A stretch of 64,000 nucleotides of DNA, taken from NCBI GenBank assembly GCA_964422725.1, contig CAYRCC010000001.1, positions 53,172-117,171 of the forward strand, written 5' to 3'. Made by a program: the position numbers and the translations under genes. The notes beneath the pieces are model-generated. The model had not been told where the DNA came from. It saw only the letters and a list, made by a program, of their open reading frames with translations, and searched no databases. This DNA comes from CAKSNH01 sp964422725. Lineage in GTDB: Bacteria > Bacillota > Clostridia > UBA1381. This document shows positions 26,030 through 34,011 of the stretch, piece by piece (position 1 is the first letter of the stretch; each line of letters begins with the position of its first letter).

Positions 26030-27070
26030 TTATACATTCATTAACGTTCCGGTAGCGTTGATGAAGTCAGATGGGTAGCAATCAAGAGGTAATTCCTGCT
26101 TCAAATGAATAATATTCATCGTATCAATTGCGGTAACCGGGTAGCCTACGGATTTTGTCATATATCCGGCGATGTTTTTCAGTCGTGACGTACCGCCGTA
26201 TATGTAAATGGAGTCAATATTTGCATAGTTTGTGGTGTTTGTGTAATAGCGCAGTACACGCTGTATTTCCGCGGAAATATCGTCAACCACGCGCGACACC
26301 GAGTTAAACAGGGGAGTGTGTACCAATGCGGACAGGTCGACATCGTTTTCTTTCATTCTCTGCGCCTCGTCCCAACTGACAAACAAATCTTCCGACACGG
26401 CTTTCGTAATATCTTCACCGCCGATTTTAAGCGCACGGCTGAATTTCAAAATGCCTTTGTCGATAATTTGTATATTCATAAGCGTATGTCCGATGTCAAT
26501 AAGTGCAATTGTTTTGTCGATAGGGTACGCCATCTCGTTGATAAAAACTCTCTGACGAAACGTTTTACTCGCAGAGTTTGACGACACGTCCAGTTTGATT
26601 GTCGCCAGACCGACATTTACAAATGTGTCCTCAAACGACTGGAACACTTTCGACGGCAGTGCAAAAACCATTACATCGGCTTTTGTACCGTCGGAGTCGG
26701 TGCGAATATCAAGACAGGTGTAGTCAATTATATAGTTTTGGAGTACATCGGCAAACAGACGCTCGACCTCCATCATAACCATATCCTGTAAATCATTGTT
26801 GTTGGAATACGGAAGTGTAAAGTTTCTCGATACAATCGCCGTACTTTCAACCACCGCTATACCCGGCAGTTTACCTTTAAGACACATATTGTCCAAAAGC
26901 TCCGAAATTGTTTCGGTTGCCAGCTCCACGTTAAGCAGTCCGTTATTTACCAATCCCTCGGGAGTGCGGATAACCCCGGCCTTGGAAACCATAACGTATC
27001 CGTTTGTGTAATGACCGTAGAGCAGCTTGGTATTGTATGTACCGATATCAAGTGTTACATAATCCTTCAA
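26030..27070 (-). CDS. pilM: Type IV pilus assembly ATPase-like protein PilM
   Basis: Actin-fold (ASKHA) cytoplasmic protein that binds PilN. The 346 residues include the phosphate-1 loop LDIGTYNTKL (7-16), the phosphate-2 loop IALIDIGHTLMNI (near 189-201) and the adenosine-type motif YIYGGTSRLKNIAGYM (near 290-305). It starts at TTG (27070), 7 bases after AAGGGGG. In order pilD-pilM-pilN-pilO. Confidence 0.85.
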   Translation of the reverse strand: MKDYVTLDIGTYNTKLLYGHYTNGYVMVSKAGVIRTPEGLVNNGLLNVELATETISELLDNMCLKGKLPGIAVVESTAIVSRNFTLPYSNNNDLQDMVMMEVERLFADVLQNYIIDYTCLDIRTDSDGTKADVMVFALPSKVFQSFEDTFVNVGLATIKLDVSSNSASKTFRQRVFINEMAYPIDKTIALIDIGHTLMNIQIIDKGILKFSRALKIGGEDITKAVSEDLFVSWDEAQRMKENDVDLSALVHTPLFNSVSRVVDDISAEIQRVLRYYTNTTNYANIDSIYIYGGTSRLKNIAGYMTKSVGYPVTAIDTMNIIHLKQELPLDCYPSDFINATGTLMNV

Positions 27071-27121
27071 AATATTTCCCCCTTACATAATTAATGACCG
27101 CGCGTTTATCATAACAGAGCA

Positions 27122-27907
27122 TTAAAACCCTGCAATTGTCAAATACCAATTTATAATCTGTTCGGAATACAGCATACTCACCGCCGCACCGATACAGATG
27201 AAAGGACCGAAAGGAATCTGAGTTTTGCCGCCGGCTTTCATTTTCAGAATAATGAAAACGCAGAACAGCGCCGCGGCAACAAACGCTATTCCTACAGAAA
27301 GAACCGTAGCTTTAAAACCGAGCCACAAGCCTATAACCGCTATCAGCTTAACATCTCCGAGCCCCATAGCCTCGGTTTTGTAAATAAGCGGTGCAACAAG
27401 CACGATAAGCAGAAAAAAACCGCCGCCTGCCAACACTCCGAAAAGCGAGCTTATATATTCGTGCCGTACCAAAACGGTATACGCCGCTCCGAGCAGTGCC
27501 GTGAAAATTATTATTTTATCAGGTAATATCATATGATATATATCAATAATTGTCAAGCACAAAAACGAAGAAAACAGCAGTGCCGTAAAAATAAACTCAC
27601 CGCTCAGCGAATATTTGCAGAACAAAAACAGCCATATAAGCATATTCGACAGTTCAACAAGCGGATACTGAACCGATATTTTCTCTTTGCAGTAGCGACA
27701 TTTTCCCCTTAGAAAAACCCAGCTGAAAAGCGGAAATAAATCCAAAATCCCCAGTCTGTGGGTACAGCTTGTGCAGTGTGACGGGGGAAACACTATCGAC
27801 TCATTATTCGGTATTCGGCATATACATACATTCAAAAACGACCCCACAAACAACCCTAAAAGACCGACAACCGTATATGCAAATATCACAACAGGCAAAT
27901 CCGCCAT
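27122..27907 (-). CDS. pilD: Prepilin leader peptidase / N-methyltransferase PilD
   Basis: Polytopic membrane aspartyl protease (A24) that cleaves prepilins after Gly and methylates the new N-terminus. The 261 residues contain the N-terminal cytoplasmic loop with two Cys pairs (CTSC and CRYC) and the catalytic aspartates in TIIDIYHMILPD and MGLGDVKLIA, with about 7-8 hydrophobic helices. ATG 27907 is placed 9 bases after AAGGGG; the TTG at 27916 abuts that site. It lies within the pilus operon and should process the prepilins encoded beside it. Confidence 0.93.
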   Translation of the reverse strand: MADLPVVIFAYTVVGLLGLFVGSFLNVCICRIPNNESIVFPPSHCTSCTHRLGILDLFPLFSWVFLRGKCRYCKEKISVQYPLVELSNMLIWLFLFCKYSLSGEFIFTALLFSSFLCLTIIDIYHMILPDKIIIFTALLGAAYTVLVRHEYISSLFGVLAGGGFFLLIVLVAPLIYKTEAMGLGDVKLIAVIGLWLGFKATVLSVGIAFVAAALFCVFIILKMKAGGKTQIPFGPFICIGAAVSMLYSEQIINWYLTIAGF

Positions 27908-27928
27908 TATAATCAACCCCTTAAAATA

Positions 27929-28366
27929 TCAGTGTTCTACAGGTCCCGAAAACTCTATGGTTTCTTCAACTTTATAAGCACCGTAGTATTTGCCGACTTT
28001 CGACTCGGCGGCGTTCCACGTAACAACAAAACGGTTTGTCGCCTCGTCGTAAGATACGGTATAATTGTTAGCATCACTGCCGTCGCACGAAACCGCCATC
28101 ATATGCGAAACATCAATTCCGAGCTGTGTTTTGATGTCTTTAACTTGCAGAGTCTGCCCCTCGAGAGGGTCTGTCCCCTTATCGTTAAAAGTGATACGTG
28201 CATCGCGTATTATCTGAAGTGCGGACGACGCGTCCGTATTAATCATAGACCGCTGACGGTAGCCGATAAAATTCGGAACGGCAACCGATGCCAAAATCCC
28301 CAAAATACAGATAACCACGATAAGCTCAACCAATGTAAAGCCGCTTTGATATTTTGTTTTTTTCAT
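27929..28366 (-). CDS. Type IV prepilin (third of three paralogues)
   Basis: A 145-residue prepilin: leader MKKTKYQSG, then FTLVELIVVICILGIL, with Glu5. It shares with its two neighbours the post-helix block RQRSMINTDASSALQIIRDA (others RRSRINTD and YRSRINTD), so the three arose by duplication. ATG 28366 follows GAGGGTGG. The longer frame to 28429 runs through a hairpin and has no site. A 25-pair hairpin ends 5 bases before the ribosome binding site. Confidence 0.88.
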   Translation of the reverse strand: MKKTKYQSGFTLVELIVVICILGILASVAVPNFIGYRQRSMINTDASSALQIIRDARITFNDKGTDPLEGQTLQVKDIKTQLGIDVSHMMAVSCDGSDANNYTVSYDEATNRFVVTWNAAESKVGKYYGAYKVEETIEFSGPVEH

Positions 28367-28382
28367 ATATCCACCCTCATTT

Positions 28383-28456
28383 CCGCAGTATTTGAGTATA
28401 AACCAAATTCCGCTTTGATTTATGCTCAAATACTGCGGAGTACATCTCCGCAGTAT
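28383..28456 (-). promoter_or_regulatory. Two mutually exclusive RNA hairpins between pilin genes
   Basis: On the minus strand ATACTGCGGAG (28440-28430 read as the complement; its partner is at 28456-28446) forms an 11-pair stem with a 5-base loop. A second, 25-position stem pairs 28438-28414 with 28407-28383 around a 6-base loop, with one mismatch and one wobble. Both need the same CCGCAGTAT strand, so only one can form. There is no T run after the long stem, so it is not a simple terminator; differential mRNA stability or translation control is possible. Confidence 0.65.
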
Positions 28457-28467
28457 GTATAGATTAA

Positions 28468-28878
28468 TTATTTGCTTTTTACAGCTTTGGTTTCTTCGAC
28501 AGCACCTTCTTTTACTTCGTATGAACCGTTGTAATCACCGCACTTATCAGCTTTAAACGAAACAGTGATGCTATCAGGATCTACAGAACCGCCAACTTCA
28601 AATGTACCATCTTCTGCAGAAATCGGTTTCAAGTTAGACACTTCGCCGATGTCCTCCAATGACGGAACACTGTTTGCGCCTTCTTCAATGATTTGTGTTC
28701 TTGCAGCTCTGATAATTTCACCGGCTGTTGAAACGTCTGTGTTGATTCTTGAACGTCTTTGGTAGTTCATATAGTTAGGAACGGCAACCGCTGCCAAAAT
28801 GCCGAGAATGGCGATAACTACGATAAGCTCTACCAAAGTAAAACCTTTTTGATTTGATTTTTTGATTTCTGTGTTCAT
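28468..28878 (-). CDS. Type IV prepilin (second paralogue, candidate major pilin)
   Basis: A 136-residue prepilin: leader MNTEIKKSNQKG, then FTLVELIVVIAILGILAAV with Glu5, then NYMNYQRRSRINTDV. It has a strong GGAGGAG ribosome binding site and a simple acidic/beta-rich tail. It is flanked by intergenic hairpins on both sides, a common arrangement for highly expressed pilins, so it or the first paralogue is the likely major subunit (inference). Confidence 0.9.
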   Translation of the reverse strand: MNTEIKKSNQKGFTLVELIVVIAILGILAAVAVPNYMNYQRRSRINTDVSTAGEIIRAARTQIIEEGANSVPSLEDIGEVSNLKPISAEDGTFEVGGSVDPDSITVSFKADKCGDYNGSYEVKEGAVEETKAVKSK

Positions 28879-28915
28879 TAGAAATCTCCTCCTTAAAAAT
28901 AATTTAATTTTTATA

Positions 28916-28953
28916 TTAAGGCTGTCGGAAGAAGTATACCACCACTGCCTTAA
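28916..28953 (-). promoter_or_regulatory. Short intergenic hairpin between the first two pilin genes
   Basis: TTAAGGC (28916-28922) pairs with GCCTTAA (28947-28953) around 24 bases, in the 114-base gap between pilin genes. No clear T run; it may be a processing or stability element. Confidence 0.35.
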
Positions 28954-28992
28954 TTACAATGTTATCGGTTTAACGTGATAAAACGTTACATA

Positions 28993-29448
28993 TTATTTAT
29001 CGACAAAATATTCGTGACCTTGAGTAACTCCGTCATTTTCCGTTACAACATATTTTCCGGCGTATTTTCCGGCTTTTTTGCCCGAGGCGGTAAAGCTTAC
29101 GGTAATTTTGCCGTCAACCAATGAAACGGAGTAGTCCGCTGTGTCTGTTACGGTTGAGAAAAGAGCGATTCCGCCGTTGTCGGAGCCGGACGATGACGAG
29201 GAAGAAAACATAAATTCCTCTGCCGCCGAAGTGATTTGTGCATCGGTGAATGCCGCGCCTCTTTCGACTTCCTTTACGCGAACCTGACGAATAATTTCGT
29301 TTGCCGATGCAATATCGGTGTTTATACGACTCCTGTATTGGTAGTTCATATAACTCGGTACGGCAACAGCCGCCAAAATACCCAAAATTGCAATAACCAC
29401 AATCAGTTCAACCAATGTGAACCCGTTTTGACGTATGTCTTTGCGCAT
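28993..29448 (-). CDS. Type IV prepilin (first paralogue)
   Basis: A 151-residue prepilin: leader MRKDIRQNG, then FTLVELIVVIAILGILAAV with Glu5, then SYMNYQYRSRINTDIASANE, paralogous to the next two genes. The tail contains a Ser/Gly run (FSSSSSSGSDNGG, near 75-87). ATG follows AAAGGAGTG. First pilin after pilC. Confidence 0.9.
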   Translation of the reverse strand: MRKDIRQNGFTLVELIVVIAILGILAAVAVPSYMNYQYRSRINTDIASANEIIRQVRVKEVERGAAFTDAQITSAAEEFMFSSSSSSGSDNGGIALFSTVTDTADYSVSLVDGKITVSFTASGKKAGKYAGKYVVTENDGVTQGHEYFVDK

Positions 29449-29468
29449 ACAAAATCACTCCTTTGATA

Positions 29469-30680
29469 TTACATACCTGCAAGATTAAACATAGGCAGCA
29501 GAATTGCCATAGCAACAACGCCGATACCGAGTGCCATTACTATAATCATAAGCGGTTCAAGAACGGCAACAAGGTTTTTAACGGCAGTGTTCAGTTCTTC
29601 CTGATAATAGTCGGCAACGTCCTCAAGGATACCGTCGAGCGAACCGGACGCTTCACCTATAGCCACCATTGATGTGAGCATAGTAGGGAACAGCTTGGTT
29701 CTGGTTAAGGAACGCCCGAAAGGCGAACCCTGACTTATCTCGTCTTTTACTTTCATAAGTGCCGCAACGCCTACACTGTTGTTGGCAACACGTGCGGCAA
29801 TGTCAAGCGCATCTACAAGATTAACACCGCTGCCGAGCATAATGGCAAGTGAACGCGAGGTTTTGAAAGTGATACTGGTAAGCTCGAAATTTTTAACAAT
29901 AGGCAGCTTGAGCTTTACTTTATCAAGCCACTTTATAAAAGCCGCCTGTTTTGTAATATACCAAATACCGACTCCGAAAGCGGCAATAACCAACAGACAA
30001 ATATACCATTTGTGCACCAAAAAGTCTGACGCATTCATCAGAATCTGAGTAGGCAGCGGAAGTTCCGCGCCGCTTTCTTCAAAGATTTGTGCAAATGTCG
30101 GCAAAACGAATATGAGCATTGCTATAACCATAGCAACGGTGAGTATCAAAAGTACAGCAGGGTAAATCATAGCCGATTTTACGGTAGACCCTGTTTTGTA
30201 CTCATTTTCAAAGTAGTCGCTGAGTCGGCGCATAACCTCCTCAAGGTTACCTGTTACTTCGCCCGTTTCAATCATACTGATAAAGATTGACGGAAACGCG
30301 TTTTTGTGCAATGCCAGTGCCTCGGAAAAGGAAGTACCGGTCGACACGTGGTTTTTAACGTCAGACAGTATATCCTGCAGTTTCTTGTTCGGCGCTTGCA
30401 GAGAAACGGTTTCCAGACAGTCCAAAAGACTGATACCGGCATGGAGCATTGTATAAAACTGGCGGCACGCAAGATAAAGATCCTCGGCGGTTACTTTTGT
30501 GAGTGCGCCGTAGCCCTTTTTCTCTTTTGCCTTTATTTCCGCACCGGCTTCAACAATAGACATAGCAAACAGATTTTGTTCGCTGATATACTTCATTACC
30601 TCCTGTTTTGTTTCGGCGTTATATGTATCTTTAACACGAGTTCCGCTCGAATCAATAGCAACATATGAATATAATGGCAT
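29469..30680 (-). CDS. pilC: Type IV pilus inner-membrane platform protein PilC
   Basis: The platform protein on which the PilB/PilT ATPases act. The 403 residues contain two repeated T2SSF domains (about 70-195 with FYTMLHAGISLLDCLE, and 270-395 with RSLAIMLGSGVNLVDALDIA) and three hydrophobic helices (about 170-195, 215-240, 370-395). ATG follows AAGGAGCGG. It lies 20 bases after pilT. Confidence 0.94.
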   Translation of the reverse strand: MPLYSYVAIDSSGTRVKDTYNAETKQEVMKYISEQNLFAMSIVEAGAEIKAKEKKGYGALTKVTAEDLYLACRQFYTMLHAGISLLDCLETVSLQAPNKKLQDILSDVKNHVSTGTSFSEALALHKNAFPSIFISMIETGEVTGNLEEVMRRLSDYFENEYKTGSTVKSAMIYPAVLLILTVAMVIAMLIFVLPTFAQIFEESGAELPLPTQILMNASDFLVHKWYICLLVIAAFGVGIWYITKQAAFIKWLDKVKLKLPIVKNFELTSITFKTSRSLAIMLGSGVNLVDALDIAARVANNSVGVAALMKVKDEISQGSPFGRSLTRTKLFPTMLTSMVAIGEASGSLDGILEDVADYYQEELNTAVKNLVAVLEPLMIIVMALGIGVVAMAILLPMFNLAGM

Positions 30681-30699
30681 TGATAACCGCTCCTTCTGT

Positions 30700-31749
30700 T
30701 TAGTTCATTTTTTTGAAAGCGTCCTGATCAACGGCATACTCGAAAGCTGTGTCGTAGGATACAAGACCTGCCTTACATACCTCTGCCAAAGCCGCGTCCA
30801 TAAGCTTCATTCCGAATTGTGCGCTTGTCTGCATTGTTGAATAAAGCTGATGAATTTTTCCGTCGCGGATAAGGTTTGCGATAGCCGGAGTTCTTGTCAT
30901 TACCTCAAATACCGCAACTCTGTCCGTACCGTTGACGGTAGGCAAAAGCTGCTGTGAAATTATAGCCTCCAAAACACCGGCAAGCTGAACTCTTACCTGT
31001 TCCTGACGGTGCGGCGGGAATGAACCGATTATACGGTCAATGGTTTTCGGTGCACTTACCGTGTGGAGCGTTGACAAAACCAAGTGTCCCGTTTCGGCGG
31101 CGGTGAGGGCGATGTCGATTGTTTCGGGGTCGCGCATTTCACCGATAAGGATAACGTCGGGGTCTTGACGGAGTGCGGCGCGCAGTGCCGTTGCAAAGCT
31201 GCCGGAGTCAAGTCCGATTTCTCTCTGGTTGACTATACTTCTCTTGTTTTTGTGTTCGTATTCTATAGGGTCCTCAAGCGTAATTATATGTACATTACGA
31301 TTTGTGTTTATGTAGTCGATGATTGAGGCGAGCGTAGTGGATTTACCCGAACCCGTAGGACCGGCGATAAGAATAAGTCCCTTATGCTTATGCGCAAGCG
31401 TTTCGTATACGGGTGGAAGTCCGAGTGATGCCGGACGCGGAATGTCCGGAACGATAATACGCGCCGCAATACCGTGAAATCCCCTTTGCTTATAAGCGTT
31501 TACACGAAAACGCGTGCCTGACGGGTCGGTATACGAAAAATCCGCCTCTCCGACTTCCTCAAGCTCCAGAAACTTTTCGTCCGGTGCAATTTGCCGCGCC
31601 AGTTCCCTTGCTGTGCGGTCAGTGACAATTTCGTCGCCGATAGGAATGAGTCTGCCGCTTTTTCGCATCATCGGCGGTGAAGAAACGGTTATATGTAAAT
31701 CTGAGCCTTTTTCCTCGGATACCGCTTTAAGTAATTCGTCTATGTGCAT
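30700..31749 (-). CDS. pilT: Type IV pilus retraction ATPase PilT
   Basis: Hexameric ATPase that powers pilus retraction and twitching. The 349 residues have Walker A GPTGSGKSTTLA (near 130), the Asp box, Walker B VILIGEMRDPETI (near 195) and the His box GHLVLSTLHT, with PilT-type C-terminal features. Unlike PilB it lacks the Cys-rich zinc motif. ATG 31749 follows GGAGG at 7 bases; the longer frame to 31779 lacks a site. First gene of its transcript, with its own promoter and a leader of about 160 bases. Confidence 0.95.
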   Translation of the reverse strand: MHIDELLKAVSEEKGSDLHITVSSPPMMRKSGRLIPIGDEIVTDRTARELARQIAPDEKFLELEEVGEADFSYTDPSGTRFRVNAYKQRGFHGIAARIIVPDIPRPASLGLPPVYETLAHKHKGLILIAGPTGSGKSTTLASIIDYINTNRNVHIITLEDPIEYEHKNKRSIVNQREIGLDSGSFATALRAALRQDPDVILIGEMRDPETIDIALTAAETGHLVLSTLHTVSAPKTIDRIIGSFPPHRQEQVRVQLAGVLEAIISQQLLPTVNGTDRVAVFEVMTRTPAIANLIRDGKIHQLYSTMQTSAQFGMKLMDAALAEVCKAGLVSYDTAFEYAVDQDAFKKMN

Positions 31750-31917
31750 CGTATATACCTCCGTAAAAGTTGTAATCAATTATTTAAATACCAATCTCAT
31801 AGATTTTACACCCAAGACGTAATTTTGTAAAGTGGTAAATTGCTGATTTTATGAAATAAGATACATAAAAATTGCTTGTAATAACCTACAATATTCCAAT
31901 TCACATTTACATATTTA

Positions 31918-31945
31918 ATTATACTACATATTTTATATTTGTCAA
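31918..31945 (-). promoter_or_regulatory. Promoter of the pilT-pilO operon
   Basis: Minus strand TTGACA (31945-31940), 16 bases, TATAAT (31923-31918). It lies between pilB and pilT and implies a leader of roughly 160 bases in which no known riboswitch was recognised. Confidence 0.65.
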
Positions 31946-32021
31946 TAGAAAATATGAATAAAATATGAACAAAATAAATATTTTATGAACTTAGGGTGTA
32001 AATTGTAAATTTTCTGCCGTG

Positions 32022-33728
32022 TTATGAGTTCATAGTGAAAGCCACCTTAACCATTTCGTCAACGGTTGTGGTGCCGTTCATAACCAAGCGCATACAGTCG
32101 TCCCAAAGTGACTGCACTTTATATTCTTTGCGTGCAAAGTCCGCGATTTCGTCGGAGGTTGCATCTTTTACAATCATAGCTTTAATTTCCTTATATATAG
32201 GTAGAATTTCGTGTATTGCGGCACGGCCCTTGTAGCCGGTGTGGTTGCAGTTTGTACAGCCTTTGCCGCGGTAGAGCGTTGTATTGAGTGCTTCCGGCGA
32301 ACCCGGAGTGAGTCCGAGGAACTTGCAGTCGCTGTCGGTAGGGTGGTACGACTCCTTGCAGTTCGGACAGATACGCCGCACAAGACGCTGTGCCAAAACG
32401 CCGATTAGCGCCGACGACAAAAGCCACGGTTCGACTCCCATATCCTCAAGACGTGAAATTGCGCTTGCGGCATCGTTGGTGTGTATGGTGGATAGCACCA
32501 AGTGACCTGTGATTGCGGCACGCACTGCGATTTCGGCGGTTTCGTTGTCACGAATCTCACCGACCATTATGATGTCTGGGTCCTGACGAAGAATGGAACG
32601 CAGACCGGCGGCAAACGTAAGTCCGGCTTTTGCGTTTACGTGAACCTGATTTATACCGCGCAGTTTGTACTCGACAGGGTCTTCGACTGTGATAATGTTT
32701 TTATTCGGTGTGTTTACGCTGGAAAGTGTGGTGTACAGCGTAGTGGTTTTACCGCTTCCGGTAGGTCCGGTAACAAGGAAAATACCGTTAGGCTGTCTGA
32801 GCGTATCTTCAAACACCTCGAATTGTTCGGGTGAAAAGCCGAGCTGTTCTTTTGTAAGCTGTATGTTTGACTGATCAAGCAGACGGATAACTATTTTCTC
32901 GCCGTAAATAGTCGGAAGTGTGGAAATACGAAGGTCTATTTTCTTATTTTTAACATTTGCCTCGACACGGCCGTCCTGCGGTATTCTGTGTTCGGCAATG
33001 TCCATTTTTCCTAAAATTTTCACACGGCTGACCAGTGCCGGATGAACAGAAATAGGGCTTTGCAAAACCTCCTGCAATTCACCGTCGATACGGTATCTGA
33101 CGCGTACAATGTCCTCGAAAGGCTCAATGTGAATATCACTTGCGCCGAGTACGGAGGCTTGGGATATGATTGAGCTGACAAGACGTACCGTCGGTGCATC
33201 GGAGAGTGAGTCGTCCTCGGTGTTTTCAAGTTCGTTTTTCTCACTTATTTCCTGGCTGACTTCGGATGCTATTTTTTCGGAGTACTGTTTTCCGTAGTAC
33301 ACGTCAATGGCGTGGGCGAGCTTTGCGCGTGAGCTTATCATCGGAACAACTTCCATACCCGTATAGAAATTTATATCGTCTATTGCGAGCAGATTGAGAG
33401 GGTCGGACATCACGACAATGAGTTTTCCGTCGTCGGATATTTTTGCCGGAATTATAACGTGCATACGTGCCAAATCCTCGTTAATCAGTTTTGCGACGTT
33501 AGGGTCGATAATTTCCGAATCCAAATCGAAAATACCGACTCCGGTCTGTCGGCTCAACGCTTGAATCATATCGTTTTCCTTAATAAATCCCTCGTCGATA
33601 AGAACGTCGCCAAGACGTTTCTTGGTCGATTTCTGGAGCATAAGTGCCGCATCAAGCTGATCCTGACGGATAAGTCCGCTGTCTATTAAAATTTCACCTA
33701 ATTTTTTTCGTTCTCTGGGAATGTGCAA
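32022..33728 (-). CDS. pilB: Type IV pilus extension ATPase PilB (GspE family)
   Basis: ATPase that drives pilus extension. The 568 residues contain an N-terminal T2SSE/MshEN domain (about 10-150), Walker A TGPTGSGKTTTLY (near 325), Walker B IIMVGEIRDNETAEI (near 390), GHLVLSTIHTND and the zinc-binding four-Cys motif CPNC ... CTNC (near 460-500). TTG at 33728 is chosen: AAAGGTGG precedes it by 8 bases, while the GTG at 33740 lies within that site. It has its own promoter and is separated from pilT by another. Confidence 0.94.
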   Translation of the reverse strand: MHIPRERKKLGEILIDSGLIRQDQLDAALMLQKSTKKRLGDVLIDEGFIKENDMIQALSRQTGVGIFDLDSEIIDPNVAKLINEDLARMHVIIPAKISDDGKLIVVMSDPLNLLAIDDINFYTGMEVVPMISSRAKLAHAIDVYYGKQYSEKIASEVSQEISEKNELENTEDDSLSDAPTVRLVSSIISQASVLGASDIHIEPFEDIVRVRYRIDGELQEVLQSPISVHPALVSRVKILGKMDIAEHRIPQDGRVEANVKNKKIDLRISTLPTIYGEKIVIRLLDQSNIQLTKEQLGFSPEQFEVFEDTLRQPNGIFLVTGPTGSGKTTTLYTTLSSVNTPNKNIITVEDPVEYKLRGINQVHVNAKAGLTFAAGLRSILRQDPDIIMVGEIRDNETAEIAVRAAITGHLVLSTIHTNDAASAISRLEDMGVEPWLLSSALIGVLAQRLVRRICPNCKESYHPTDSDCKFLGLTPGSPEALNTTLYRGKGCTNCNHTGYKGRAAIHEILPIYKEIKAMIVKDATSDEIADFARKEYKVQSLWDDCMRLVMNGTTTVDEMVKVAFTMNS

Positions 33729-33773
33729 TGTTATAACCACCTTTCATACGACAGAATACTGCCATATAATATT

Positions 33774-33803
33774 ATTATATGTTGTGCAAAAGTATTATGT
33801 CAA
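33774..33803 (-). promoter_or_regulatory. Promoter of pilB
   Basis: Minus strand TTGACA (33803-33798), 18 bases, TATAAT (33779-33774), about 45 bases before the TTG start. Confidence 0.65.
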
Positions 33804-33937
33804 GTGTTTTTGCTTAAAATGTACAAAAAACAACAAAAAACAGAATTAAAATAGGTGAAAATAGATAAAAACGATATTTCTTTAGTTGCACGATAAATAA
33901 TAAAAGGACAAAAATTTTCCGTTTTGTTAAAAAAATA

Positions 33938-33966
33938 TTGATATTGACATAATTTTTAGATATAAT
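33938..33966 (+). promoter_or_regulatory. Promoter of the gltX operon
   Basis: TTGATA (33938-33943), 17 bases, TATAAT (33961-33966), about 45 bases before gltX. The leader is too short for a T-box. Confidence 0.6.
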
Positions 33967-34011
33967 ATATAGTAAAAGGCAAATTTATAGAATTATATCT
34001 TGGAGGTAAGT

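Noticed and set aside
28383..28438. Intrinsic terminator between pilin genes
   Set aside because: The stem is long but is followed by AAATGAGGG on the transcribed strand, not by a T run, and coding continues.
33938..34011. T-box leader before gltX
   Set aside because: The leader is only about 40 bases and lacks the T-box sequence and antiterminator.
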